Shown in pieces: positions 10,546 to 20,244 of a stretch of DNA of 64,000 nucleotides (the first letter of the stretch is position 1; the number at the start of each line of letters is the position of its first letter). The notes beneath the pieces are model-generated. The model did no database searches, was not told where the DNA came from, and saw only the letters and a program-made list of their open reading frames with translations. The position numbers and the translations under genes are program-made. Where the stretch lies: the NCBI GenBank assembly GCA_030549175.1, contig JAUKUA010000005.1:4928281-4992280 (forward strand), written 5' to 3'. This DNA comes from Lasiosphaeris hirsuta. Lineage: Eukaryota; Ascomycota; Sordariomycetes; Sordariales; Lasiosphaeriaceae.

Positions 10546-11379
10546 TCAATCCACTCTTAATGCCCTGGCCGTCGGCCGCACCTCCCGACCGCTGCGAGTG
10601 GTTCTCTTGATGACAGGAGGCTCCAGAGAGGCGGGTGCACGCCTTTTTTCGGTGGCGGCTGGCTCCTGCGTGCTGCCACTGATCATCAAACCGCTCCTGG
10701 GCTTTGGCTTGATGACAAGCCTGCTCCTGGGTACTGGCGATAGCTCTGGCGCTGGCCGGGGCTCTGGTACTGACGGAGGGTTCGCGATGGTAGCCTTGGT
10801 GTTGCGGTTCTTGGATCCGCGTAGCCGACCCCTGGCCTTCTTCGGTCCCTGCCCCTGGACCTGCATGCCCTGGCCTTCCTGTATGCCCTGGCCTTCCTGC
10901 GTACCCTGTATATTATCCTCCTCTTGATCCTCATCTTCCGATATCTGGATCGGCCCTCCTTGCACGCCAGATCTGCCACTGGGAATAGTGTCATCCTCGC
11001 TGAGGTTCCGCTCCCACTGCGAGAGCTCGCGCCGCGCGCTCTGACGCAGAGGTCTGGGAGCACCCGCCTTCACTGACTTCGGCGTGTTGCGCTTTGCCTT
11101 GGCGCTGGCGCTCTTGGGCGTCGATCTTCGCGGCGTGCGTGGATCCGGGGTCTTAGGATCTGGCATAGGTAGCAACATGGCCACTGGTATTGCCTTCGGG
11201 GTGTTCTTTGGCCTGCCGCGCTGCCGTTCTGCGATCTTGGGGTCTCGAATTCGGAGGTATGGATCTGGTGGGCAGTTGGATCGCTTAATTGGCACTTGGC
11301 TGGCATGGAGGGGTTGCACTTTGATTGGCATACCCCCTCCGTTTGGGAGCTTGAAAGCGGTGAAGAGTTTTTTCCACAC
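10546..11379 (-). CDS. Basic, disordered protein encoded by the TIR transposon
   Basis: A 277-aa ORF filling the element between the TIRs; its start codon lies 17 bp inside the right TIR. The sequence begins MWKKLFTAFKLPNG and contains NCPPDPYLRIRDPKIAERQ followed by an AT-hook-like RGRPKN. Then come Lys/Pro/Ser-rich low-complexity stretches, a Q/G repeat (EGQG IQEGQG MQVQGQG) and a C-terminal KRTTRSGREVRPTARAL. There is no DDE or zinc-finger catalytic core. PP.P.LR..DP....GRPK is reminiscent of tails behind fungal MULE/hAT transposase domains, so this could be the C-terminal remnant of a transposase kept after internal deletion. That is inference; the ORF is intact and could still be expressed. 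Confidence 0.6.
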   Translation of the reverse strand: MWKKLFTAFKLPNGGGMPIKVQPLHASQVPIKRSNCPPDPYLRIRDPKIAERQRGRPKNTPKAIPVAMLLPMPDPKTPDPRTPRRSTPKSASAKAKRNTPKSVKAGAPRPLRQSARRELSQWERNLSEDDTIPSGRSGVQGGPIQISEDEDQEEDNIQGTQEGQGIQEGQGMQVQGQGPKKARGRLRGSKNRNTKATIANPPSVPEPRPAPELSPVPRSRLVIKPKPRSGLMISGSTQEPAATEKRRAPASLEPPVIKRTTRSGREVRPTARALRVD

Positions 11380-11395
11380 ATAACCCTAACCCTGC

Positions 11396-11455
11396 ACCAA
11401 GTGCGCCTGGATAGTGCGCCTGCATCAATTATATAGTGCGCGCCCATCAGATCCC
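11396..11455 (-). repeat. Right terminal inverted repeat
   Basis: Inverted partner of 10190-10249. Just inside it is CCCTAACCCT, two telomere-like hexamers, which may be coincidental. Confidence 0.9.
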
Positions 11456-11463
11456 TAATTTAA

Positions 11464-12007
11464 TTTAACTACATTTAAAATGCCAGAGTCAATAGGCTAG
11501 GGCATATTAAGAGCAACTTTTTTGATCAATTAAGTGTCCAGGTTTAAGCTTATATTATTCTGAAAACTAAGAAAAATGGGATGTATGTTAAATAACATTG
11601 AAATGAATACACTACCTTATCTAGTTTACCAAATCCTGGATTTTTCGTTGCCTGATTTATATCTAGATAACGTTAAATCTGTTTGGCTTAATTTGGTATT
11701 ATCTGGCGTAGGTAAAGCGCTAGGCACGGGTAGAACGGGGGAAGAGGTTGCTCGCTTTCTAGCTAGCTACTAGGGCAGCTAACCAGGTGTAGCCATGAGC
11801 ATGGGGGTTTGCATGGCAAAGCCTCTTAGGGGACCTTGTTATCGTCGGTGAAAGTGTATCTAATCTCGAGATAAAACAGAGGAGAATAGAGGAGTTGTTA
11901 TCTATATAATCAGGTAGGTATCATTGGCAAGTCTAGCGATACTGCTATTACTAGTATGTGGCTAGGTAGGATAAAGTCTTCTCTAACTCCCTCAACACCA
12001 CCGTATC
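11464..12007. other. Intergenic, AT-rich, no supported gene
   Basis: A 65-codon ORF at 11576-11773 (+) is open but has no recognisable feature, so I do not call it. The remainder shows no structure. Confidence 0.35.
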
Positions 12008-12694
12008 CTACTCTCCCTTACCTTCATCCCATGTTTGCGACGAGAAATTGAACTTCAATCTCCTCGTCCGCTCATTCCAGAGCGGGTGCACCTGATCCCC
12101 GAAGCTCTGGCGTGGATCGATATACCGTAACAGCTCCCCTTTCAAAAACTCTAAATGCTGACTCGAAGACCTCACCCAATTGATCCGTCGATCACCCCCG
12201 TGATCCTCGTACATGTAATCCGCCACGACCATACACGTGCTGATCTCACTGCCTGCTAACGACCTCAGCGGCGTCGACTTATCGTCTGGGACGGGCGTTT
12301 CCTCCTCGATGTTCCACCTGCCCACCGGTCCGGGGTATACGACAGAGAGCACCTCGAGGTTCGGCATGTATTCCAGCGCCAGCGGCAGGGCGCTCCCGTG
12401 GTCGGCCAGTGCGACCGACAGCGCGAGGTAGCGGATCTCGGCCAACCACGACACGTCGTCACGGCGGCACAGATGGTTGCTGATGTACGCGAATGTGACC
12501 CGGTCAAGGTACAGTGTGTCAATCGTGGGGTTGAATGACCGTGCTCTGAGGAGTGGTGTGGGCGTAGTGATGCCGTCTGCCTTGGAGGTTCGGAGGGAGG
12601 GATTGCGTGGTAGGTATACGGCGGGTGGCCTATGTTGTGGGGGAACGGAGGCACCGAGTGGGATTGAGAGAGTGAGGATGCACACGCCAGGCAT
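12008..12694 (-). CDS. 2EXR-domain-like protein, N-terminus probably truncated or frameshifted
   Basis: A 228-aa ORF. The pattern GVCILTLSIP..., then SFNPTIDTLYLDRVTF..., LALEYMPNLEVLSVVYP and PVPDDKSTPLR matches the fungal 2EXR-type family as I know it, including the Y-MPNLE-LSVVYP block that follows the domain. Family members normally start with an F-x-x-FP-x-LP-x-ELR-x-IW motif. That stretch appears only upstream of this ATG, partly in another frame (FQTFPHPQLAQVR near 12770-12810), so the 5' end has probably lost its frame. The in-frame sequence upstream of M1 is open to ~12795 without an ATG. 2EXR proteins are numerous in ascomycetes and of unknown function. Confidence 0.55.
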   Translation of the reverse strand: MPGVCILTLSIPLGASVPPQHRPPAVYLPRNPSLRTSKADGITTPTPLLRARSFNPTIDTLYLDRVTFAYISNHLCRRDDVSWLAEIRYLALSVALADHGSALPLALEYMPNLEVLSVVYPGPVGRWNIEEETPVPDDKSTPLRSLAGSEISTCMVVADYMYEDHGGDRRINWVRSSSQHLEFLKGELLRYIDPRQSFGDQVHPLWNERTRRLKFNFSSQTWDEGKGE

Positions 12695-12831
12695 AGCAGG
12701 GGATTCCGAGGGGGGGGAGCAGAGGTTGCCATTGAAGATGGCATGTAGCTCTGACTTGAGCCAGTTGCGGATGTGGGAAGGTTTGGAATTGGGGAATCAA
12801 AATGTAACGGCACAAGAGGGGTTTTGACCAT

Positions 12832-13253
12832 TTTGTGCGGCCTCCAGGGCCGAAGATGGTTTGGTTGCCTTCCAAGACATGCAGCCTCCAGGGCTGAAGG
12901 CGGGCGGCGACTAATCGGGCATCAAGCCTGGGCAAAACACGGCCACCGTCCAGCCAATTCGCTGTCGAGAACTGCAAAATACCAATATCTAACTCAATTT
13001 TTTTTTTACCTCGGTTTCCCGAACAGCCACTACTCTGGCTCTCGCCATTTGATTGCTCTCAAAGAGAACCAAGTGCAGCGTCTTCCAGCCCCTGAGCAGG
13101 CCGCGCTCGAGCTAGCCGCCTATTCTATGCCTACGATTCTCACAGGCGGGCTGCTGACTCTTGACTGTGGAACCGAAAACACCCCTCTCACATTCCATCT
13201 CGCGCCGCCGGGGAGTCTGCCGAGCTGCAGACTGAACTGTTATCTAGTGACAT
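12832..13253. other. Intergenic between convergent/tandem genes
   Basis: No supported ORF; a T-run at ~12998-13007. The right end is the 3' flank of the permease gene. Confidence 0.35.
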
Positions 13254-14936
13254 CTAACCACGCCCTGACCGAAGCAGAAATGTACGCAAAAGGCAGCTCG
13301 CAACAGCGCAAGCAATAAACCCAGCTCCTGCACGAGGATGGTAGAGGGTCGAAACGACGACGACCGACGCCACTGTGAACAGGGCTATCGGGATGAGGAA
13401 AAAGGGGACTTTTATAATGGGCCGCTCTGTGTCCCGCTCTTCCTGGTGTGGTTTGTAGCCGAGTCGGAGGTACAACAGCCCAACCAGGGTCAGGAATACC
13501 ACCGAGTATTCGACAATGCCTGGACATGTCAGTTACTGTTTGGCCTGACGATCAGACTCGACACATACCCATGAAGGAAATCAGAGAGCTAATGTCTCCA
13601 GCCAGAACAAAGACCGTGGTCACGAGAGAGTTGAAAATGATGGCGGACCTTGTGTGGCGTTAGCATCAGCGTTGCACTCTACGGCGTTCAAGGTATCCTC
13701 ACTGCGGGATGCTACCGTCTCCAACCCGTGCGGGGCGGCAAAGGAAGCCCAAGATAGGTTGCGGTGGTTGCCCCTCTGGACGGCTGAGCGCTTCATCGTC
13801 CTTGTCATCGGTCTTGGGAACGGTTTTTATGAGCAACGGCAAATATCCCCGTTCTGCAGCCGCCTGCGTCAAGCGGCCGGCGGCAAATGTCTTGACGTTG
13901 AGCGTTCCCAGGCTGGAGAGACAAATGGCTACGGCATAAAGGATGCTGCCAGCGCGGCCGAGGAAGCGCTCGCTAAATGTCTTGTCTCTGGTCAGCAAAT
14001 GTTTCTACCCGGCCAAGGAGGTGACTTACCAAGCCAACCGTAGCGGAGCGTGCTATGTCATCGAAAGACAGGACTGAAAAGTAGGCCACATTGGCGAACA
14101 GAGTGAAGCAGAGAACGATGCTCATGGAGGCGTTGATAACACGGGGAAAGTTGCGAGTGGGGTTTCGCAGGTCCCCGCCGACGAAACTAAGCTGTGTCTC
14201 AGCGTCAGTTCCTTGTAGTTATTCCCAGCTGGGTTGTTCAACATACCACTTCCCACCCAGAGTAAGTCCACATGGCGGCAACAAGTGCATCGGTATAGCT
14301 GCCCGAAGTCTTGAATGGCGGCTCGGACGGTGTGTCATTGGCTGGCGGTGATAAACTCGGGACCAATAAGACGGCGAAACCCATGACAATGACAAAGCCA
14401 ACACTGATTGTCTTGCAAACCAGGAGGATCTTGGTCGAGATATTGCTCAGCCGGTTTCCAGTGCAATTCACGGCCGTGACTAGGGCCACAACCGCCAAGG
14501 CGACGGCACCATGGTAGGCGCCGATATCGGCGGCCTCGCAAATGTAGTCGGCGATGAAGAGGGCGAGGATGGCGGCCGAGACGGGCTTCACGCCAAAGAT
14601 GCAGCCCCACGAAGCGAGAAAGCCAAAGAGGTCGCCGAAGCAGTGAGCGAGATATTCCTGGGGTCCGCCGTTGACGGGGAGGCGCGTGCCCAGCTCGATG
14701 TAGCACGCCGCGCACGCCCAAGCTAGCAGGCCGGCGACGGTCCAAACCACAAGGGCCGGACTCTGGGATCCGGTGTTGCGCGCGACCAGCGCCGGCGATA
14801 TGAAAATCCCAGACCCGATCTGGATGCCGAGGGTGAGGGCGACGCCATCCCAGAAACTGAGGCTTTTCTTCGCTCGCGCTGGTCGGGGTTCAAGGATGTC
14901 ACCGTTGAGGAGAGGGGTTCGAGCTGAAGATTCCAT
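13254..14936 (-). CDS. Amino-acid permease of the APC superfamily (LAT-like), 5 exons, 491 aa
   Basis: The start is ATG at 14936 (MESSARTPLLNGD); an in-frame upstream ATG at 15050 would add an atypical basic leader. Exons on the minus strand are 14936-14247, 14191-14030, 13980-13703, 13648-13569 and 13519-13254. All junctions are GT..AG with introns of 49-55 nt, several with a CTAAC/CTGAC branch site, and the joined frame is open (1,476 nt). Signature regions: SFWDGVALTLGIQIGSGIFI (TM1 motif of LAT/APC carriers), GWEV joined to LSFVGGDLRNPTRNFPRVI across intron 1 (the conserved GW...E..NP.R..P motif), and a C-terminal EYSVVFLTLVGLLYLRL followed by RPIIKVPF. About 12 TM helices are expected. 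It is a plasma- or vacuolar-membrane transporter of neutral amino acids; the exact substrate cannot be read from sequence. Confidence 0.85.
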
Positions 14937-16238
14937 GATAGAATCTATCTCGCTACGGCCTGTCTCGGGACTCAGCAGCAATTTTAATCGGAGTCGGGAC
15001 GGTGAAATCTTATCAGATCTGATTCGGATCGGGCCCAATGAGGGGAACACTTGGGTGCCTGGAGCGCGGGAGGGGAAAATTTTCCAAACGGACTTGACCT
15101 AATTAGGCTGGAGCCAATGCGGATGAGGTAGGGCGGATTGCCAGTGTGGCCATGGACATTTTGAGGGCCGGCTACTGGGAAAAGAATGGGTATGTCAACG
15201 TCTTGCTAACGCCGCACATGGGCTATGTCGATATCGGTCAAAACTCCTAAAACCCCGCATGGTGAGATACAATCGAGTGAGGAAGACCCTTTCAGCCGTT
15301 TATAACTGGCATTATACAACTTTGTATTACAATGGTAAAAGCCTTTATAGATGTATCACTGTCCAAATGCACAACCCGAGCGTGATAGGTAGATTGAGAA
15401 GGGTCGGACTTCCATCCTGTGGTCCCTGCGGAAAATCCACCGAAGCTGCCAGATATATTGACAGTCGGGTGATGAAACCAATGTCGTATTCTCCGGGAGG
15501 CTCTCGGTGGAAGAGTTACTGTCCTGATGATGTAGAAGTTCACCGACACTCGACGGAGAAGGGAAAGGGACTGAGCTATTTCCGGAGCAGCCGACCGATG
15601 CCATTGAGCGCACTGCCACAATACAGATTTTGCTGATCCCAGCAAGAAGTTCCATATTGACCACTGAGATTCGGGGAATAGCCAAGAACGTAGCACCTAG
15701 GCTGGTTGCACGGGCGACGTGGTCATTGATTGGCCGGCCTGAACAACTGAACAATATCGACAGCATCTTCGGGTAAACCATGCTGGACAAGTGAAATCTC
15801 CATATTGATGCATGACTACAGTCGTGACTTGTGTAGGCTGGCTTGACTATCAACAAAAATGTCGACTGGAATGAGGAGGTAGAGGGAGTCATAAAAGAAA
15901 GGTTTCCTTGATTGGTTTTAACGTCTTGTCCCAACAGTGCTGCTGATCTCATGCAAGCCAAGCCAAGCCCATATTCTACACTTCCCAGAGCAGCTATGGT
16001 ATTGCACTATACTGCTAACCCTAAAGAAGGAATAACAATATCTTTTCCCATTCCCGTCTGCATCCTCTGCTGGTACTGCACACACAACAGAGAACCCTAT
16101 CACCTGCCAGCAGGCGACGCCTCCCGACTGCAGCTCTCGAATTACAACTCGTCATGTTCGGCTCGATGCTTCTCGGACCTGTGCACCACACCAAATTAGC
16201 AACAACGCCCTCAAACTGAACATGGAAACGGCTCAATA
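14937..16238. other. Intergenic, no supported gene
   Basis: Contains several overlapping ORFs (up to 201 codons at 15356-15961 on the minus strand). I find no recognisable motif, signal peptide or consistent intron pattern in them. The right side of 14937-15250 is the likely permease promoter. Confidence 0.35.
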
Positions 16239-17141
16239 TTACTCAGCATCAAAACCCCGCGACTCATCAAAGAAGATGGCATCCAACTTTTTCCACAAAC
16301 TTTCTCCGCACATGCACTTCTCGTTGCACTGTCCCGGCCAGCAGAGCGGCGTAGTCGCAGGCAGGACATCGCACCCAACCGCGCGGCGAGCAGCCGGATA
16401 CGGCTGGGCGAACCATTTCGCCATGTACCCCGTGCACCCAGGGAGGATGGGCTGGCACCAGTCGCAACAGGGGCAGTTCTCGGGGCAGACGGGCTTGACG
16501 CCGTACCAGGGGGGGAGCTTCGGGACTAGGCGTTCTGCTCCAAGTCGTGCTAGGGGAGGGAACTTGAAGTCTTGGTTGGTGGGGTCTTGGTCGGGGGTGT
16601 TCTTGGCTTGGTCGGATGGTCCGCTGAGGAGAGCCGTCTCTAGCTGCTTCATGAGTGTTTCTCGGCAGAGGCACTCGTTGCTGCACTTGCCGACGGGACA
16701 GACGGGGGTTTCCTCAGGGAGGGAGTCGCAGCCGATGAGGTTGCGGACCGTGTTGTACGTGGGCTGAGCCAGGTCGCGTCTGCGGCATTGAATGAGGGGC
16801 TCACACCAATCGCAGCAGGGGCAAGCCTCGGGACAGGTGATGATGGTGAAGGGAGGAAGTTTGCTGCCGGCTGGTGGTTCCAGGTCGGGACCGTTCCTGT
16901 TGCTCTCGGCAACACCCTCGTTGGTGCCTCCAGGGCACTCACAGCAGGGAATTCGGGCCTCCGGAAGAGAAACAACGATACCCGAGGACAAGTACAGCTC
17001 CCGAGAGGGGAGATTCAGGGCCTGGTCACAGCATCCCTGAAGGCAGAGGGCCGGGGCGGATGCAACGGCGGATGCAACGGCGGATGCAACGGCGGACGCT
17101 ACCGCCAAGATTTGCACAAAGACGAGCGGCCCGAGGAACAT
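16239..17141 (-). CDS. Secreted cysteine-rich protein with an internal duplication
   Basis: A 300-aa single-exon ORF with an N-terminal signal peptide (MFLGPLVFVQILAVASAVAS...) whose hydrophobic core is extended by four AVAS tetrapeptides. The mature protein has two homologous ~75-residue modules (residues ~97-168 and ~211-287). Each contains C-P-x2-C-P-C-C-D-W-C, then a Y/W-rich linker, then R-x2-GCD-x-LP-x-TP-x-C...C-x3-C-x-C and a basic helix (MKQLE / WKKLD). A third, smaller cysteine cluster (CLQGCC / PCCECPGG) precedes them. Each module has about 11 cysteines, implying several disulfides. No enzyme motif is present. Location, secretion signal and cysteine content suggest an effector-like or wall-surface protein; I do not recognise a named family. 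Confidence 0.75.
   Translation of the reverse strand: MFLGPLVFVQILAVASAVASAVASAVASAPALCLQGCCDQALNLPSRELYLSSGIVVSLPEARIPCCECPGGTNEGVAESNRNGPDLEPPAGSKLPPFTIITCPEACPCCDWCEPLIQCRRRDLAQPTYNTVRNLIGCDSLPEETPVCPVGKCSNECLCRETLMKQLETALLSGPSDQAKNTPDQDPTNQDFKFPPLARLGAERLVPKLPPWYGVKPVCPENCPCCDWCQPILPGCTGYMAKWFAQPYPAARRAVGCDVLPATTPLCWPGQCNEKCMCGESLWKKLDAIFFDESRGFDAE
17056..17103. repeat. 12-bp minisatellite in the signal-peptide coding region (about 4 units)
   Basis: Four units of GCGGATGCAACG (the last diverged) encode AVAS repeats on the minus strand. The unit is a multiple of three, so copy-number changes would alter signal-peptide length without breaking the frame. Confidence 0.9.
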
Positions 17142-18038
17142 TGTGGGCTAAAGATGAGCCAGGTAGGATGCGAGTGGCTGGATTGGACTGATGTGGGATT
17201 GAAAGCTGATGTTGCAATAGGGTTAGAGAGTGGTTGCTTGCCACAAGACGGCCCACAATGTCCGGATGCTGTGCCTTTTAACTTGGGAATTCAGGACGTC
17301 ACCATCATGGAAACGACATGTTGGTCCTATTCTTAGCCCCTTTTCTTTCTTCGCGTTTGATGCTGTCTGCGGGGAACTTTGCTCACCGAGAGGTTCCAAG
17401 ACACTGTTCGGTGGACCACCCGATGAGTTCATGAAATGACTATCCCATTCGTCAGCTTTCAGCTCAGTCCAATTTGCAGACGCCATTGCTCACGACCTCG
17501 GCGTTTTGCTGCGCCCCCTGCACGCTGCTGCGCGTGCAGGAACCGCCGGAGGGATACAGCCGCCTATGATGAGGGTCAGCGAATAGATTGATCCCAAATC
17601 ACAGCCTGACGAGTGCCTCAGAGATGTGCCTTGGCGGCAGCAACCCTCATTCGACGTCTCAAGGCCTACCGGAAAAACCCAACCAGGGAATCGGAATTCC
17701 CACTTTCCCATGTAGCCCCTGATTTGCCCTTCAATCAGCATTCACACCACTTCCAAAACATCGTTGACCCGTCAGCAAACAACCTCCATGGCCAGATACA
17801 AAAGTTCCGCTTCGCGAGAAGGTTGGCATCGTGTTACACGGTGACGCGTAGCATTTCGCACTTATCGCGGACATGCCGGCATCACGATTATGCCTCAGGA
17901 AGCTTCGCATCACATGTCAGCCACTGAACTGCACCGATCCTCGTCTACTCCGACCCGCAGTTCCTTAACTGCACCGATTCTCGTCGACTCGGACCCCCAG
18001 TTCCTTCATTACCACCGTGTAATTCGCTGAATCCAACC
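17142..18038. other. Intergenic between divergent genes (shared promoter region)
   Basis: Separates the minus-strand secreted-protein gene and the plus-strand membrane-protein gene. Small ORFs at 17223-17486 and 17490-17741 (both minus) have no recognisable features. It ends with a 2 x 40-bp tandem repeat. Confidence 0.4.
17928..18007 (+). repeat. Tandem duplication, 2 x 40 bp, upstream of the 18039 ATG
   Basis: Units 17928-17967 and 17968-18007 both begin AACTGCACCGAT and end CAGTTCCTT, with about five differences. It lies 32 bp upstream of the start codon of the 8-TM protein, within its likely promoter or 5' UTR. Confidence 0.85.
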
Positions 18039-19919
18039 ATGGTCGGTCGCCAATCTCACTCTCAAACCACAACGGCTCATCCCATGGCGGCAGAGGTAGT
18101 GTCGACCCAGCCGCGTGCCAGCTGGCCCTGCGCCGGCACACCTCATCACTATTGCTCCAACAGCATATCCTCCGCAGCCGCCTCGGGAACAATTCCAGAG
18201 CAGGATGAGTGCTGGGACCGGGGGCAGCGGAGGGCCGAGAACGAGCTCAAAATTATACCAAACACCATCACGACAGTCGAGACCCCACCCCTTACCCTCC
18301 AAAGAGACATTTGGACACGGAACCTCGCAATCGTCGAATTGATCCTCGCTTGGGCTGCTGCTATCGCGACGCTGGCAACCGGAATTATCATGCTTGTCTC
18401 CCCGAACGTGAATGTACCGGATTACCTCCTGGGGAAAGCGGTCATGGTTGGGCCCACGCCCTACACGTGGATAAAAGTCAGCAGGTACCCCGGCGGCCAT
18501 CGGATCTACAAAGTCAGCGAGTTCACCATGGTGGCTCTCCCTCTGATCCTTCAGATGCTCATCACAGTCATTTCGGGTTGTTTCGAATCCATCCATTCCA
18601 CCACTCTTCGCTGGGCACTCTGGCATGAGGGACGGCTTCGTTACAACAGCAACTTGCGTCTTTTCACGAGCTCCAAGAGAAATGGTCCTAATAAGTGGCC
18701 TGCCAACGTCGTTGCTCTAATTGGTCTCGTTTTGGTCTACGGCGGAGCATCAGTCATGATATTCCCCGTTTCTGTCACGGCCATCGTCACCTCAACCGGA
18801 CCGGACGGCCTTCAACTCGACTACAACGTCGATGCCATCGAGGTCCGGAACGGCATTGACTTCAACGGCTGGGGGCTAGCCGGACTCGGCGCGGGGCTTC
18901 TCCTCCAATCTATCATCTCCACCTGGGCACTCCTCGACTCCGCCTACGTCGGCACCTGGAACGGGAACCCTCTCGCGACAGCCCGCGCCTGCAAAATCCT
19001 CCACGACACCATGCGCGACCCTCACGAGTCCACCACTTCATTATCCCACTCTTATTCTGACATGGAGCTGCTCCCCTCGCCTCACCAACCCCACCCCCAA
19101 CTTAAACCCTCCCTCCCCGTCTTCACCCAACCACCCGCCCTCTCCCTCCTCCCTACTACGCGTACCTTTACGAATCTACTCTGGGCTACTTTCACCTTCC
19201 TCGCCCTCACAACCCTCACCGTCGCCCTCCTCGCCTCCCGCCCCTCTGCTACCCGCAGCAGCCGCGGCGCCTCCACCTCCCTCCTCTTTGTCCAGCGCTT
19301 CGCAGGGCACTCCTCCCCGTGGTACATCTTTCAATTCTTCGGCATAGTCGAAGCCGTCTACAATCGCAACCCCTACGGCACACGAATGGAGTACGTCGGA
19401 TTGCTAATCCAGTGCGCAGCATTATGCATTCCCATGTTTGGGTTACATGTTGCGGAGTTGTTATCTCAGATGCAGAGGGATGAAACCATCTGGAGACGCG
19501 CAGCGGGGGAGGGAGTTGATCCTGATTCGAGCCTGATACTGCAGGGGGCGAGGAATTGGGAGAGCTGGGTGGTTTTTCTGTCCAAGTCAGTCGTCCCGTG
19601 GATATTCGGGTTTGCCGTCTCGTGTAATAGGAATATCTACTTTGCCACGTTGCCGATGGTGGCGGTGGCAACGGTATTTTTGGCGCTGGGGCTGTTTGCG
19701 GAGTATTTGATACGCGTGAGGCCGAAGGGGTCGCAGCCGGCGACGTATGGGAATGTGCTGGCGTTGGTGGAGTTGGTGGACGATTGGGGGCATGAGAGGG
19801 TATTTTGGGGGGATAAGGGGGTTTATGAGGGAGAGGTGAGGCGGGCGGGTACGGCGGGGAGAATGTTGGGGGATGTGAGGGAGGGGGTGAGGTATGTTGG
19901 TCTCGGGAGGGAGGGTTAA
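18039..19919 (+). CDS. Hypothetical multi-pass membrane protein (about 8 TM)
   Basis: A 626-aa single-exon ORF. A ~95-residue polar N-tail precedes hydrophobic segments. I count TM segments at AIVELILAWAAAIATLATGI, MVALPLILQMLITVISG, VVALIGLVLVYGGASVMIF, GLAGLGAGLLLQSIISTWAL, LLWATFTFLALTTLTVALLA, EYVGLLIQCAALCIPMFGL, FLSKSVVPWIFGFAVSC and LPMVAVATVFLALGLFAEYL. A Pro/His/Leu-rich loop (~residues 335-375) lies between TM4 and TM5. The C-tail reads QPATYGNVLALVELVDDW, later VFWGDKG...RRAGTAG.. and LGDVREGVRYVGLGR. This tail pattern recurs in uncharacterised fungal membrane proteins; I know of no function. An internal Met (MAAEVV) is an alternative start. The 40-bp tandem repeat sits just upstream. 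Confidence 0.7.
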   Translation: MVGRQSHSQTTTAHPMAAEVVSTQPRASWPCAGTPHHYCSNSISSAAASGTIPEQDECWDRGQRRAENELKIIPNTITTVETPPLTLQRDIWTRNLAIVELILAWAAAIATLATGIIMLVSPNVNVPDYLLGKAVMVGPTPYTWIKVSRYPGGHRIYKVSEFTMVALPLILQMLITVISGCFESIHSTTLRWALWHEGRLRYNSNLRLFTSSKRNGPNKWPANVVALIGLVLVYGGASVMIFPVSVTAIVTSTGPDGLQLDYNVDAIEVRNGIDFNGWGLAGLGAGLLLQSIISTWALLDSAYVGTWNGNPLATARACKILHDTMRDPHESTTSLSHSYSDMELLPSPHQPHPQLKPSLPVFTQPPALSLLPTTRTFTNLLWATFTFLALTTLTVALLASRPSATRSSRGASTSLLFVQRFAGHSSPWYIFQFFGIVEAVYNRNPYGTRMEYVGLLIQCAALCIPMFGLHVAELLSQMQRDETIWRRAAGEGVDPDSSLILQGARNWESWVVFLSKSVVPWIFGFAVSCNRNIYFATLPMVAVATVFLALGLFAEYLIRVRPKGSQPATYGNVLALVELVDDWGHERVFWGDKGVYEGEVRRAGTAGRMLGDVREGVRYVGLGREG

Positions 19920-20244
19920 CATAGAGGAAGATGGCCTCGTGGCTCAAGGTTTTTTTATGTCTAAAATTTACCCGATGCGGCCCTCCTAGATGAGGCTCGC
20001 GGGCCGAGAAACGCATCGCCATGTTTAATTAGCCAGCTAAAGCAATAAACACTTGGCATTCTTAGCCCCCTGTACAAGTGCCCTAGGGTAATAACAGACA
20101 TTCCCTCAAACCTACCATCAAACCTGCTATCAAACCTAAACCTGCCTTGAAACCTGCCTTCAGAGCTTCAACCCTGGCCTTCATGCTTGCCCCTCATCAC
20201 CTGTCTTACTCCTCCTCTCCACTTAATTTTTTGACTCGTATCAG
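19920..20244. other. Intergenic with short CAAACCTGC-type repeats
   Basis: Around 20105-20165 the pentamer-plus pattern AAACCTGCC/AAACCTACC recurs about six times, a degenerate simple repeat upstream of the small ORF at 20245. Confidence 0.5.

Larger units (their letters stand above)
10182..11463. mobile_element. TIR DNA transposon (10190-11455) with 8-bp target-site duplication
   Basis: The segment is bounded by 60-bp terminal inverted repeats, 10190-10249 and 11396-11455, matching at 56 of 60 positions by eye and starting GGGAT. The identical octamer TAATTTAA flanks both ends (10182-10189 and 11456-11463), a classical target-site duplication. The 8-bp size points to hAT; a Mutator-like element (usually 9 bp, long TIRs) is also possible. 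The element is 1,266 bp and carries one ORF. The TIR itself contains two copies of GCGCACTAT. It is not RIP-mutated, unlike the retrotransposons further right. No DDE transposase core is visible, so it is probably non-autonomous. Confidence 0.85.

Noticed and set aside
11380..11395. Two telomere-like CCCTAA units inside the right end of the TIR element
   Set aside because: Only two units, not repeated at the left TIR; too short to call an interstitial telomere.
15356..15961. 201-codon minus-strand ORF in the permease upstream region
   Set aside because: No motif, no signal or TM pattern, and equally long ORFs overlap it in other frames; not supportable as a gene.
19249..20022. 257-codon minus-strand ORF opposite the 8-TM protein
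   Set aside because: His/Pro/Ser-rich shadow of the plus-strand coding frame, no independent features.
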